Positions 43,727 to 52,808 of a DNA stretch of 64,000 nt are shown piece by piece. Location of the stretch: assembly GCA_963783085.1 (NCBI GenBank), contig CAWAMJ010000008.1, positions 531,455 through 595,454 on the forward strand, read 5' to 3'. A program made the position numbers and the translations under genes. The notes beneath the pieces are model-generated. The model had not been told where the DNA came from. It saw only the letters and a list, made by a program, of their open reading frames with translations, and searched no databases. Each line of letters starts with the position of its first letter. Within the stretch, counting starts at the first letter, position 1. The stretch comes from CAVYUC01 sp963783085. Lineage in GTDB: Bacteria; Bacteroidota; Bacteroidia; Bacteroidales; Prolixibacteraceae.

Positions 43727-44469
43727 ATTCTATTTTAAAAACTGATGCCACTTTCCCATCTCTGCCCACGCCGGACAAGCGCGATCAAATGTCGTCTGGC
43801 TGAACCCTTTATGTTGAAGGATTGATTAAACCTTTCGCGCGGTTTCAATCCGGAACGAATTCAAATTGATCCATCGTTTGCAGTAAATGTAAATCAAAAA
43901 AATCTATCGGTCAAGCGGATTGAACCGCCGAATGAGCGCTATAAGGGTCGCGAGAAACCAGAAACCTGTTCAAGGGATATCCTTTGCCGTCCCATTTATG
44001 GGACGGATATTGAGAGGAAGGATCGCTATCGGGTTTTAACCCTAACTCTTAAAAGATAAGAGCTGAAGCCCGGTTGCAGTTTTGTTCTCCAAAAACCGTT
44101 GGCTAAAGCACAACGGCAAAGGATAAATACGGGGCCTGGAATTTCAGAAAAAGGGGCTTATACCGGCTGGAATAAAAACTCAAATTTCAAGGGAAAACTC
44201 ACCGGAAATTTTTCATACTGCACTTATGTTAATTCCAATAAAAAAATTTGTACTTTTCGGGTTTAATCAGGGCTTTCACAATTGTATGCCCGTGCTCACG
44301 CCGGGGTAACACAAAAGTGATAAAAAGCACAGAACATAAAATGCTAAAAATGACTAACGTAACAGCTTATAAACCACTCGAAAATCCCACAGACGATTTC
44401 TTCCGAACGTCCTGGTTTTATCATCCAACGTTAAAAAAATTCCAAATAATTTTATAAAAGAGAGGCAAA
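43727..44469. other. 743-bp intergenic region with several hairpins, no convincing gene
   Basis: This is the divergent space between the sigma factor and the OmpA-like gene. It holds a strong 9-bp inverted repeat CCGTCCCAT / ATGGGACGG (43987-44006) and a smaller stem CCGTTG / CAACGG (44096-44116). A plus-strand stretch TACTTTTC near 44250 could be a -7 box of the OmpA-like gene, but no -33 element fits. A 69-codon open frame at 44248-44457 has no recognisable features and is not called. The base composition is more GC-rich in 43760-44120 than in the following part, and no repeat unit was recognised. Confidence 0.6.
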
Positions 44470-45543
44470 ATGAAAAACAAATGTTTAAAACTGACATTGA
44501 TAAGCATATTATTTGTGTCTAATTCAATTTACGGTCAAGGCAAACTTGAATCTTATTCCAGTTATGACTTTATTCCCGGAGACCAGGTACTATTTTATGA
44601 AGACTTTTCACAGGACAACATAGGCGATTTGCCGGTTTTATGGGCATGCAACGGCAGCGGCGAAGTTAAAACCCTGAGTATAGCTGAAGGAAAATGGTTT
44701 CATATGAACGGCGAAGATGCTACCTATTGTTTTACGAAACCAATTGAATTCCCTGCGAATTTTATCATGGAGTTCGATTTCGTTCCGGATGCTGATTACA
44801 CCGATGGAACGATTTTAACTTTTTATGACGAAACAGAAAATATGGAGCTTAACGATCAGCTTTATCCCGGAAACAGAGGGCTTCATGTGGTTATCGGAAG
44901 TGAGCAGTGGGAGACAAAAGGTTATGATAACGATAACGACGACTGGCTTTTGGGGCAAGGAAAGAAGGCAACCGTTGAAAAAGAAAAAGTCAATCACATC
45001 ATCATTTGGGTACAAAACCGAAGGGTTAGAATTTACCATAAAGGTGAGAAAGTGGTGGACATGGGGACAAATATTTATGCCGGAACGAAATTTAACCGTT
45101 TCCGGTTTTCCGGATGGGACCGGGCAAGTTTGCCTTTTGTCAGCAACATAAAAATTACAACCGCTTCGCCGGATACCCGCAGTAAACTATTAACGGAAGG
45201 GAAATTGGTAACCTATGGTATTTATTTCGACTCAGGAAAAGATGTGGTAAAACCCGAATCATACGGAACCATAAAGGAAATTGCAGCTGTGATAAAAGAA
45301 AATTCGGAACTTCAGGTAAAAATTACCGGGCATACTGACGACGATGGAGACGATGCCATGAATCTTGATTTATCGAAAAGAAGGGCAAATAATGTTAAAC
45401 AATATCTGGTTAACGAATTTCAAATAGATTCAAAGAGAATTGAAACCGATGGAAAAGGGGAAATTGAACCAATCATTGCAAACACTTCGTCGGAGAATAA
45501 AGCAAAGAATAGAAGGGTTGAATTTATAAAGCTCGGAAGTTGA
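44470..45543 (+). CDS. OmpA-family protein with N-terminal beta-sandwich domain
   Basis: The 357-residue protein has a signal peptide (about 1-22). Residues about 40-235 form a concanavalin/laminin-G-like beta-sandwich (FYEDFSQDNIGDLPVLW, FIMEFDFVPD, RFSGWDRASLPFVSNI). Residues about 250-357 are an OmpA C-terminal peptidoglycan-binding domain (YFDSGKDVVKPESY, ITGHTDDDGDDAMNLDLSKRR), with the Asp and Arg that contact diaminopimelate. It probably links an outer-membrane or periplasmic complex to the cell wall. It overlaps the start of the next gene, so the two are co-translated. Confidence 0.85.
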   Translation: MKNKCLKLTLISILFVSNSIYGQGKLESYSSYDFIPGDQVLFYEDFSQDNIGDLPVLWACNGSGEVKTLSIAEGKWFHMNGEDATYCFTKPIEFPANFIMEFDFVPDADYTDGTILTFYDETENMELNDQLYPGNRGLHVVIGSEQWETKGYDNDNDDWLLGQGKKATVEKEKVNHIIIWVQNRRVRIYHKGEKVVDMGTNIYAGTKFNRFRFSGWDRASLPFVSNIKITTASPDTRSKLLTEGKLVTYGIYFDSGKDVVKPESYGTIKEIAAVIKENSELQVKITGHTDDDGDDAMNLDLSKRRANNVKQYLVNEFQIDSKRIETDGKGEIEPIIANTSSENKAKNRRVEFIKLGS

Positions 45544-46376
45544 AAGCATTCATCCTTATATTCATCGTATTCTGGAGTTCAGTGGTATTCGCTCAAAATA
45601 GCAGGCTGGCAACAATTTACAGTCAAATACCCCCAATTCCGGATAAATTGTTGTGTGAAAGCCCCGGAAATCTTGTTGGGACAATTTCTCAAATCGAATC
45701 ATTGTCAGCTCAATTAAACGAAATGAGAGGTAAGCTTGACGAAGAATCAAAAACTGAACGAGAGAGCGCTTATTTGGAAATGTCTGCAGGTTTTCCTACA
45801 GATGAAGAATTGAAAAGAGTGGAAAAATTATCGGAAGAGCAACAGCGGGCTTTTTGGGAAAAAATAGAGGCAGACCAAACGAATTTGGAAAATGCTGTTT
45901 CAAAAAATACGATCAAATACCAGGCAGAAAAAGAAGCGCTTAATCACCAAATAGGCGAATACAACAATAAACATCTTGAAATGACCGAAGCGTACAGCAA
46001 AGTGCATGTTGAGGCGATGAAAAGGAAGTCCGACAAAAGACAGATTATATACAATACTTGTATGGTTAATAATACTTTAACAGATCATGGCAGGCAACAA
46101 ATAGCCGAAATTGCGGTTGAATTCTGCGCTACCGTATCTCCGGTCATGTTGAAAAATTTAAGATTTGAGTATGCCGGCCTAAAACAAAATATGGCCTCAT
46201 ATTCAAGATTAACGGCTATTGAGTTGGTTGAATTCAGTACGCTTAAAGAAGAAGAGATTTATAAACAAAACGCAGCGCTACTCGACTTGACTGCCCTTGA
46301 AGTATTGGCACAGTTTTTAAACAACTACAAACAATTATTTGATTTTTTACCCGGCTCGGTCGATAACCAAAATTAA
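45540..46376 (+). CDS. Exported coiled-coil protein of unknown function
   Basis: The 278-residue protein begins with a TTG at 45540 that overlaps the TGA of the OmpA-like gene (TTGA). No later start would keep the signal peptide (MKAFILIFIVFWSSVVFAQ), so TTG is the probable start. Residues about 45-175 are charged and heptad-like, giving a long coiled coil. Three Cys are scattered (near 40, 172 and 192). I do not recognise the family. Co-translation with the OmpA-like gene suggests that the two proteins act together in the periplasm. Confidence 0.7.
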   Translation: MKAFILIFIVFWSSVVFAQNSRLATIYSQIPPIPDKLLCESPGNLVGTISQIESLSAQLNEMRGKLDEESKTERESAYLEMSAGFPTDEELKRVEKLSEEQQRAFWEKIEADQTNLENAVSKNTIKYQAEKEALNHQIGEYNNKHLEMTEAYSKVHVEAMKRKSDKRQIIYNTCMVNNTLTDHGRQQIAEIAVEFCATVSPVMLKNLRFEYAGLKQNMASYSRLTAIELVEFSTLKEEEIYKQNAALLDLTALEVLAQFLNNYKQLFDFLPGSVDNQN

Positions 46377-46695
46377 AATAAACAGTAAAGCAGATGAACT
46401 TTTTGATTTTTCGCAAAGAAGTGTTACAGAAATGAAGAATCCAATGCCTTACATGCTGCTGTATTCTTTTGCCGAATTGAAATTGTATTGATGCTGAAAT
46501 GAAATCCATTGAAACCCTTTGGTTTAAAACCCGAAACGGGTGAAACAGAATTGATCCACCCCGTAAATTATCATGATGTTGCAATAACCAAATTAACCAA
46601 CATTAATTTAGTATGAAGTACAAATGCAACAAATTTGAAACGAGACTGTTATTAATGCATTACAAGGAACATCATCCTGAAGCCAAATCGATAAA
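46377..46695. other. 319-bp intergenic region, nothing recognised
   Basis: It lies between the coiled-coil gene and the serine hydrolase operon. Short open stretches follow the stop codon at 46376, but none has a start, coding features or recognisable similarity. No hairpin with a T run and no TAnnTTTG box in a useful place was found. Confidence 0.5.
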
Positions 46696-47748
46696 ATGTC
46701 AAAGAAAAAAACCAAACAAATACTAAGAATATTATTGATTACGGGAGCCATAATCTCTCTGTTTTTTGTACCATGGATTTTGTTAAGAGCGATGTTGGCG
46801 CCACTGCCTGATACCGTTCAGGAACAACTTGATAAAAGCATTAACTATGGATTTGACGGTATAGTTGTTTACGTGGATCAGGCTGGAAAGCCACCGGAGT
46901 TTTATGCCGCAGGCTGGAAAAACAGGGAAAATAAAATACCAGCCGATCCGCATGCGTTGTTCAAGATTGCCAGTATTAGCAAGTTATATGTTGCGGTTGC
47001 TGTCGCTAAATTGGTAAACAACAAACAACTTGATTTGGATAAAACGCTCGCTGATTACTTGCCGGAACTGGCAGGAAGGATTGAGAATTCTGACGAAATT
47101 ACTTTGAGAATGATGGTTCAGCATCGAAGTGGCATTCCCAATTTTACCGATACCCCCGGCTATTGGTTAGACCCACCGCAATCAAATAAAGAAAATCTTG
47201 AGTTGGTACTGGATAAGCCTGCTGACTTTGAACCTGATAAAAAATACAGGTATTCAAACACGAATTATTTGCTGATTGGTGAAATCCTTGATAAAACTTT
47301 GGGATATAGCCATCACCAATACATAAAAAGAGAAATTTTGGTACCGCTTGAGCTGAACAGTACGTACAGTTTGCTAAGTGAAGTGAACTTAGACGACGTT
47401 ATGAGCGGGTATTATGTTGGTTATGAGGCCGATTTGAAGTATAATGACTTTACAAATCCAGCCGGCTCAATGATTGCTACAGCGGAGGATGTAGGAAAAT
47501 TCCTGCGGGCTTTAAACGATGGTTCAGTGTTTAATGAAGGTGAACAGGAAATATATTCCTCCATATACAAATATGAACATACTGGCTTGATTCCCGGTTA
47601 CCAGAGTATTGCAAAATACCATAAAGACATTGATACCGTTGTGATTCAATTTAATAATACAACTGATTTTGACGGATATGAATGGAATTTAGCTGAAATT
47701 GTTTATAAACGCATTGTAAAAATACTAAGAAAACAAAAAAGCCTGTAA
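46696..47748 (+). CDS. Membrane-anchored beta-lactamase-fold serine hydrolase
   Basis: The 350-residue protein has one N-terminal membrane helix (about 10-32) and a periplasmic serine hydrolase domain of the class C beta-lactamase/esterase/DD-peptidase fold. The nucleophile motif S-x-x-K is Ser93-Ile-Ser-Lys96, and the second motif is the Tyr-Ser-Asn in KYRYSNTNY. The block MMVQHRSGIPNF is characteristic of the family. The substrate is unknown, and nothing indicates true antibiotic resistance. It is the first of a three-gene plus-strand unit with a DUF4386 protein and a second serine hydrolase. Confidence 0.83.
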   Translation: MSKKKTKQILRILLITGAIISLFFVPWILLRAMLAPLPDTVQEQLDKSINYGFDGIVVYVDQAGKPPEFYAAGWKNRENKIPADPHALFKIASISKLYVAVAVAKLVNNKQLDLDKTLADYLPELAGRIENSDEITLRMMVQHRSGIPNFTDTPGYWLDPPQSNKENLELVLDKPADFEPDKKYRYSNTNYLLIGEILDKTLGYSHHQYIKREILVPLELNSTYSLLSEVNLDDVMSGYYVGYEADLKYNDFTNPAGSMIATAEDVGKFLRALNDGSVFNEGEQEIYSSIYKYEHTGLIPGYQSIAKYHKDIDTVVIQFNNTTDFDGYEWNLAEIVYKRIVKILRKQKSL

Positions 47749-47814
47749 TAGGAAAAAATGGCATAAATTATTGCAAAAGGTATTTTTTACGTATTAATTT
47801 AAACCTATTCTAAA

Positions 47815-48498
47815 ATGCAACACAAAGAGAAAAAACAGGGAATCATTGCCGGAACTGCATTGGTTATTATGGCCATTGCTGCTGGTTTCTCTTACGGATA
47901 TGCACATAATAAATTAGTAGCAGATTCATCCGAAATTACCTTGCAAAATATAATAGCTGACAAACAATTGTTTTTTGCAGAATTATCTGGCTGGAGCATC
48001 ATTTTTATTACCGACATAGTAGTAGCAACAGCATTGTATCTCTTCTTTCGTAGGACTTCAAAGGAAATATCAATGCTAACTGCCTTCATAAGAATTGCTT
48101 ACACCCTGATACTCGGAATTGCAATCATACAGTTATTTAAAATAATTCCTGTTTTATCTTCAGTCACTCCCGACGCTTCTGAAATTGAATCTCATTTGCA
48201 ACTGTTTGAAAAACTGTGGTCGATTGGCCTCATAGTTTTTGGATTGCACCTTATCGGATTGGGGTATTTGTCGGTTAAATCGATATCAGTTCCCAAATTT
48301 TTAGGTTATTTACTGTATTTCGGCGGGTTGAGTTATACGTTTCTGCATGGCTCCCGTCAGTTAAGTTTATTTGACGTTCAGGCGCTTAGCACCGTAGAAA
48401 GTATTCTTGCCCTGCCCATGGCACTCGCAGAAATTCTGTTGGCTTTCTGGTTAATTTATAATGGATTCCGTAAACCATTCATTAAAGTCAAAGCATAA
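47815..48498 (+). CDS. DUF4386 family membrane protein
   Basis: The 227-residue protein has about six membrane helices. The pattern matches DUF4386 proteins: an initial GIIAGTALVIMAIAAGFSYGY helix, LFKIIPVLSS and GLHLIGLGYLSVKSISVPKFLGYLL. No function is known for the family. It is separated from the next gene by three bases and from the previous one by 66 bp, so it is part of the serine hydrolase unit. Confidence 0.75.
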   Translation: MQHKEKKQGIIAGTALVIMAIAAGFSYGYAHNKLVADSSEITLQNIIADKQLFFAELSGWSIIFITDIVVATALYLFFRRTSKEISMLTAFIRIAYTLILGIAIIQLFKIIPVLSSVTPDASEIESHLQLFEKLWSIGLIVFGLHLIGLGYLSVKSISVPKFLGYLLYFGGLSYTFLHGSRQLSLFDVQALSTVESILALPMALAEILLAFWLIYNGFRKPFIKVKA

Positions 48499-48501
48499 AA
48501 A

Positions 48502-49713
48502 ATGAAAAAGGCGTTTAAAATAATTGCATTGGCACCATTTACTCTCGTGGTTGTTATTCTGACTATTTTATCCGTTAAATATTCACCTGTATATGTTTAC
48601 CGTTTGATTACGCAAAATGTGGCTGATGTTTATGATTTCCAGCTATACGAAAACAGAACGATAAGCAGTGGCGGCAATACCTTCCGGTTTATTAATAACC
48701 AGGATAAAGAATATATAGAGAGTTTGTTTCAGGAAAGAGTGGTGCGATCCGGATTTAAAACTTTTGATGAATGGGCATATAAATCGCAAACTACTGCATT
48801 GATTTTTATCCGCCGTGATACAATTTTATATGAAAAGTATTTCAACGGATTTTCGCGCGATTCATACTTCCATTCGCAATCCATGGCAAAATCATTTATT
48901 TCTTTTTTAATAGGCGCTGCAATTGATGACGGTTACATTTCTAGTGTGAACGACCCAATGACCAACTATATTCCCGAATTAAAAGAGCGAAATCCTGATT
49001 TTGAAAAAATTACCATTAAGAATCTGCTTGAAATGCGTTCAGGACTCAAATACAATACCAGTTACATTCCGGGAACATATATTCATGCTCCCTGGCATGA
49101 TGAAGCGGTTGGTTATTACCATCCAAACGTTCGTAAGCTTTTGCTTAAAAAAGTTGATATCGCCCGCGAGCCAGGTAAAACCTTTCAATATTGTAATTAT
49201 AACACCAGTTATCTGGGATTAATTATCGAACGGGCAACGAACAGAACGGTATCGGAATATATGGAGGAAAAGTTGTGGTCGCAAATTATGGAATACGATG
49301 CACTCTTTTCTATCGATAGCAAAAAGTCGGGCTTTGAATACATGCCCAGCCGCCTGATCGCACGTGCCATCGACTACGCCCGGTTTGGCCGTCTTTTTCT
49401 TCGTGAAGGAAACTGGAATGGCAAACAAATTATTTCGAAGAATTGGGTTTTGGAATCTACAAGAGAAAATAAATCCATTTCACGCAACATTTACCCGGAT
49501 TGGTTTGGTGGCGACAACTGTAAACACACTTATTACAATTACCAGTGGTGGGGCCATGCCAATTGTGATTTCACTTTTCAGTTTGCAGCTTCGGGAAACT
49601 TAGGGCAAAACATTTATGTCATTCCTGAAAAGGAAATTATCATCGTTCATTGTGGTAACTCACTGGAACATTACAGCGACAATGATTTGTGGCAGGTAGC
49701 AGAATCAATTTAA
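48502..49713 (+). CDS. Membrane-anchored beta-lactamase-fold serine hydrolase
   Basis: The 403-residue protein has one N-terminal membrane helix (about 5-25). The nucleophile motif is Ser127-Met-Ala-Lys130 (HSQSMAKSF), and the second motif is the Tyr-Cys-Asn in FQYCNYNTSYLG. The C-terminal part has YQWWGHANCDFTF and AASGNLGQNIYVIPE, usual for 6-aminohexanoate-dimer-hydrolase-like or esterase-like members. The substrate is unknown. It is the last gene of the unit and is followed by an intrinsic terminator. Confidence 0.83.
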   Translation: MKKAFKIIALAPFTLVVVILTILSVKYSPVYVYRLITQNVADVYDFQLYENRTISSGGNTFRFINNQDKEYIESLFQERVVRSGFKTFDEWAYKSQTTALIFIRRDTILYEKYFNGFSRDSYFHSQSMAKSFISFLIGAAIDDGYISSVNDPMTNYIPELKERNPDFEKITIKNLLEMRSGLKYNTSYIPGTYIHAPWHDEAVGYYHPNVRKLLLKKVDIAREPGKTFQYCNYNTSYLGLIIERATNRTVSEYMEEKLWSQIMEYDALFSIDSKKSGFEYMPSRLIARAIDYARFGRLFLREGNWNGKQIISKNWVLESTRENKSISRNIYPDWFGGDNCKHTYYNYQWWGHANCDFTFQFAASGNLGQNIYVIPEKEIIIVHCGNSLEHYSDNDLWQVAESI

Positions 49714-49749
49714 CTAGCTGTTAACCGAAGGAAATCTTAGTTAATAAAA

Positions 49750-49789
49750 GACCTTCAACGTTTTTTAAAATGCTGAAGGTCATATTTTT
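49750..49789 (+). terminator. Intrinsic terminator of the serine hydrolase operon
   Basis: An 8-bp perfect stem (GACCTTCA / TGAAGGTC) with a 16-nt loop is followed by ATATTTTTTT. It lies 37 bp after the stop codon of the second serine hydrolase. Confidence 0.8.
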
Positions 49790-49793
49790 TTCA

Positions 49794-49943
49794 ATGAAAC
49801 GTAAAAAGCCGAATGGCTGGAAATTTTTTTCTCTTGAAATTTATCTTGAAAAAGTTTTTGGAAGAAAGGTTGATCTGGTTACAAAAAACGCCTTAAAGGA
49901 ACAATTAAAAGAAAATATTCTGCAACGAATAGATTACGTGTAA
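49794..49943 (+). pseudogene. Remnant of an MNT-type nucleotidyltransferase (C-terminal 49 residues)
   Basis: The frame encodes 49 residues. From GWKFFSLEIYLEKVFGRK through VDLVT to ILQRIDYV it matches the C-terminal end of MNT/NTP_transf_2 proteins, the antitoxin-like partners of HEPN proteins; the catalytic Gly-Ser part is missing. The gene is truncated at its 5' end right behind the terminator of the serine hydrolase operon. The rest of this 422-bp gap (49714-50135) holds the terminator and an 8-bp repeat at 50006-50030. Confidence 0.6.
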
Positions 49944-50005
49944 CTTGAAAAATTTAACTAACTGTCTATCTTCCGGCTGCACATTATTTTCTTCATTCTT
50001 CTTTT

Positions 50006-50030
50006 CGCGCAAAGGCGCAAAGGCGCAAAG
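50006..50030. repeat. Short tandem repeat, three units of GCGCAAAG
   Basis: Three perfect copies of the 8-bp unit GCGCAAAG follow each other 106 bp upstream of the CDF transporter start. A related CCGCAAAGGGGCAACGG lies just behind that gene at 51078-51094. Confidence 0.8.
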
Positions 50031-50135
50031 TTTTTAATTTGACACACAAGTAGCCTTCTGCATTATTTGATAAAGCAGTAACTGCCGAACATTCAGGTTA
50101 TTTTATTTATTTTGCCGGGAATTAGCAGGTAACCA

Positions 50136-51059
50136 ATGGATAAAAAACAGGTTTTAATAAAAGCTTCCTGGATCAGCATCGTCGGAAACAGTCTGTTGTC
50201 GCTGCTTAAGGTAATCGTAGGCATTTTTTCCGGCAGTCTGGCTGTGCTCAGCGACGGTATCGATTCGGCCACCGACGTGGTAATCTCCCTGGTTATGATT
50301 TTTACGGCCAAAATCATGAACAAACCACCCAACCGGAAATACGTTTATGGTTATGAAAAAGCCGAAGGTATTGCCACCAAAATCCTATCGCTGGCTATTT
50401 TCTTTGCAGGCGCCCAAATGCTTGTCTCATCCGTGCAAAGTATATTCGACTATGGAGAAAAGGTACTTCCGGGAAAGCTGGCCATAAGCGTAACCGTTGT
50501 GTCCATTTTAGGAAAATTGCTGTTGTCATGGTATCAGTACCGGCAGGGCAGACGCATCAACAGCCAGATGCTGATGGCCAATGCAGTGAACATGCGAAAC
50601 GACGTGCTTATTTCTACCGGTGTGCTCGTTGGCCTTGTTTTTACTTTTGTTTTGAACCTGCCCATATTGGATTCGGTTGCGGGCCTGATTGTCAGCCTGT
50701 TTATCATCTGGTCGTCGGTTAAAATATTCCTGGAATCGAACGTGGAGTTGCTTGACGGAGTGAAAGATGAAAACGTTTACAACCGTATTTTTGAGGCCGT
50801 GGATATGGTTCCCGGAGCACATAATCCGCACAGGGCCAGAATCAGAACCATCGGAAATTTGTATATGATAGCCATGGATATAGAAGTTGACGGCAGTATT
50901 ACCCTTAATGAAGCTCATCAAATTGCCCATGAAGTAGAAGAGCGCATCACGCAAAAAGTGGAGAGCATTTACGATATTGTGGTTCATGTGGAACCCCTGG
51001 GAAAGGAACACCCTGCAGAAAAGTTTGGTGTCGATAAGGAAACAATGAAAAAAGAATGA
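50136..51059 (+). CDS. Cation diffusion facilitator transporter, probably Mn/Fe type
   Basis: The 307-residue protein has six membrane helices and a C-terminal cytoplasmic domain (about 215-295). The metal site in helix 2 is SDGIDSATD (Asp43, Asp47), where zinc-specific members usually have His then Asp. Helix 5 has ANAVNMRND (Asn152, Asp156), again without the His of zinc carriers. Asp/Asn-rich sites of this kind are known from manganese and iron exporters of the family. The role is efflux of a divalent cation from the cytoplasm. It is a single-gene unit. Confidence 0.88.
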   Translation: MDKKQVLIKASWISIVGNSLLSLLKVIVGIFSGSLAVLSDGIDSATDVVISLVMIFTAKIMNKPPNRKYVYGYEKAEGIATKILSLAIFFAGAQMLVSSVQSIFDYGEKVLPGKLAISVTVVSILGKLLLSWYQYRQGRRINSQMLMANAVNMRNDVLISTGVLVGLVFTFVLNLPILDSVAGLIVSLFIIWSSVKIFLESNVELLDGVKDENVYNRIFEAVDMVPGAHNPHRARIRTIGNLYMIAMDIEVDGSITLNEAHQIAHEVEERITQKVESIYDIVVHVEPLGKEHPAEKFGVDKETMKKE

Positions 51060-51075
51060 CTGCCTACTTTTTTTC

Positions 51076-51100
51076 AACCGCAAAGGGGCAACGGTTTTTT
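51076..51100 (+). terminator. Possible weak terminator after the CDF gene
   Basis: A short 5-bp stem (AACCG / CGGTT) with an 11-nt loop runs directly into a T run. It lies 17 bp after the stop codon. Confidence 0.4.
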
Positions 51101-51249
51101 AGTATTTTTAAATGATTTATTTTCTTAAACTATACCAGAGATATGCAACAATAAATTGTTGTCTATGCGCTGATATCGAAACGCTTGAAATTAAGCTGTT
51201 TTCCTTTGCTAAATATTATATCAATCCTACCCAATCGAAATCAATTTTG

Positions 51250-51257
51250 TACTTTTG
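51250..51257 (+). promoter_or_regulatory. -7 promoter box upstream of the third serine hydrolase
   Basis: TACTTTTG matches TAnnTTTG exactly and lies 26 bp before the ATG at 51284. No TTTG is found at the expected -33 distance, so the call rests on one element. Confidence 0.4.
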
Positions 51258-51283
51258 ATTACGAAACTAAATTGTATCCAAAA

Positions 51284-52588
51284 ATGAAAAACAAATTTAC
51301 CATTCTGTTTATTCCCATTCTTATATTGGCTTTTAATGCAGTTGTTTATTCGCAGGTGCTTACCAAAACCGAACCGGAAGCGGCCGGAATGAGTTCAGAG
51401 CGCCTGGAAAAACTGACCAACGTGATTCAAACATACATCGACGAGCAAAAAGTTCCGGGTGGTGTTTTCCTGGTGTCCCGCGGCGGAAACCTGGTTTATT
51501 ACAAAAGTTTCGGTATGCGCAACAATAAAAGCGGAGAAGCTTACCGGTTAAATGACATTTTCCGGATTGCTTCCATGACAAAGGCAATTACAACGACGGC
51601 TGTGATGCAATTGTACGAACAGGGTAAACTGTGGCTCGACGAACCGGTTTCAAAATATATTCCGGCGTTTGAAAACCAGCAGGTACTCGACACGTTTAAC
51701 GAAACAGATTCGTCGTACACCACTGTGCCGGCCAAACGCCCGGTGACCATCCGGCAACTTTTAACGCACACATCAGGAATCGTTTACGGCGCTTTCAATC
51801 CCGGCAAACTGCAGGCCGTTTACGAAAAGTTCGATATGAATGATGTGGGTTTGTCGCATCCCTCGTGGACGACCGAAGAATTTATCAACCGGCTGGCAAA
51901 AATTCCGCTGGCATTTCAGCCCGGCGAAAAGTTCACTTACGGTTTGAATATGGATGTTTTGGGCCGCATCATTGAAGTTGTTTCCGGACAAACACTTGCC
52001 GCGTACTTCAGGCAAAACATTTTTGAACCGCTGGATATGGAGGATACGTACTTTTATCTTCCTGAAAATAAATATTCGAGATTGGTTCCGGTTTATAATC
52101 AAACGGATAACGGGTTTAAACTTTCGGAAGGCGAAGGCGGAATTGGCGGATTGGACTATCCAAAAAACAAGGGAATTAATCATTTTGCCGGCGGTGGTGG
52201 TTTATCTTCCACAGCTATGGATTATGCACATTTTATTGAAACGCTGCTAAACAACGGCCGGTACAACGATTTTCAATTACTGGGGCCAAAAACCATTGAA
52301 TTAATGACCAGCGACCAAATGGTTATGCTGAATGAAAAAGGAACCGGTTTCAGCAATATTCCCGGAGTTACATTCTGCCTTGGATTTGGGCTCTTAACCG
52401 AACAGGCGAAAGGACTGAATTCGAAATCGGTGGGAACTTACGAATGGGGCGGATATTTCAATACCAAATTTTTTATCGATCCACAGGAAGACCTCATTTT
52501 TGTAGGAATGACGCAGATTGTTCCTTTCAGCCACAATGATTTTTGGGACAAGGTTTATGCGGCAGTCTACGGCGCGATAACAAACTAA
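51284..52588 (+). CDS. Exported beta-lactamase-fold serine hydrolase
   Basis: The protein has 434 residues from the ATG at 51284. An open frame begins at 51185, but only the internal start gives the signal peptide (hydrophobic about 5-22, then SQVLTK) and fits the promoter box. The nucleophile motif is Ser97-Met-Thr-Lys100 (IASMTKAI). RQLLTHTSGIVYG and the Tyr-Gly-Leu-Asn of FTYGLNMDVLG take the second-motif position, and the late block FAGGGGLSSTAMDY is typical. It resembles esterase/EstB-like periplasmic members; the substrate is unknown. Confidence 0.85.
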   Translation: MKNKFTILFIPILILAFNAVVYSQVLTKTEPEAAGMSSERLEKLTNVIQTYIDEQKVPGGVFLVSRGGNLVYYKSFGMRNNKSGEAYRLNDIFRIASMTKAITTTAVMQLYEQGKLWLDEPVSKYIPAFENQQVLDTFNETDSSYTTVPAKRPVTIRQLLTHTSGIVYGAFNPGKLQAVYEKFDMNDVGLSHPSWTTEEFINRLAKIPLAFQPGEKFTYGLNMDVLGRIIEVVSGQTLAAYFRQNIFEPLDMEDTYFYLPENKYSRLVPVYNQTDNGFKLSEGEGGIGGLDYPKNKGINHFAGGGGLSSTAMDYAHFIETLLNNGRYNDFQLLGPKTIELMTSDQMVMLNEKGTGFSNIPGVTFCLGFGLLTEQAKGLNSKSVGTYEWGGYFNTKFFIDPQEDLIFVGMTQIVPFSHNDFWDKVYAAVYGAITN

Positions 52589-52808
52589 GAATATTTTTTT
52601 CTTATAATACAACAGCACTATACGGATTAGGGGAACACCTCTAAGTTTTCATCAATGTGATATGCACACGTTGTTATAAACTTTTGTAAACAATTAAAAA
52701 TCAGCTTCAACCGTATTTTCAAAAAACCCGGGATGCTGCTCAACAACTATAATTTTAACCTGTTGTAAATAATGACAGATGGATTTTTTAATTTAAAAAT
52801 TGAATATT

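Noticed and set aside
44248..44457. 69-codon open frame upstream of the OmpA-like gene
   Set aside because: No recognisable domain, signal peptide or ribosome-binding context; composition looks noncoding.
46696..49713. Antibiotic resistance beta-lactamase cluster
   Set aside because: The SxxK fold is shared by many esterases and peptidases; the sequences lack close agreement with resistance enzymes, so only the fold is claimed.
52615..52660. Short stretch resembling the HEPN remnant (TACGGATTAGGGGAACA)
   Set aside because: Similarity covers only about 20 bases with several mismatches, and the frame closes after a few codons.
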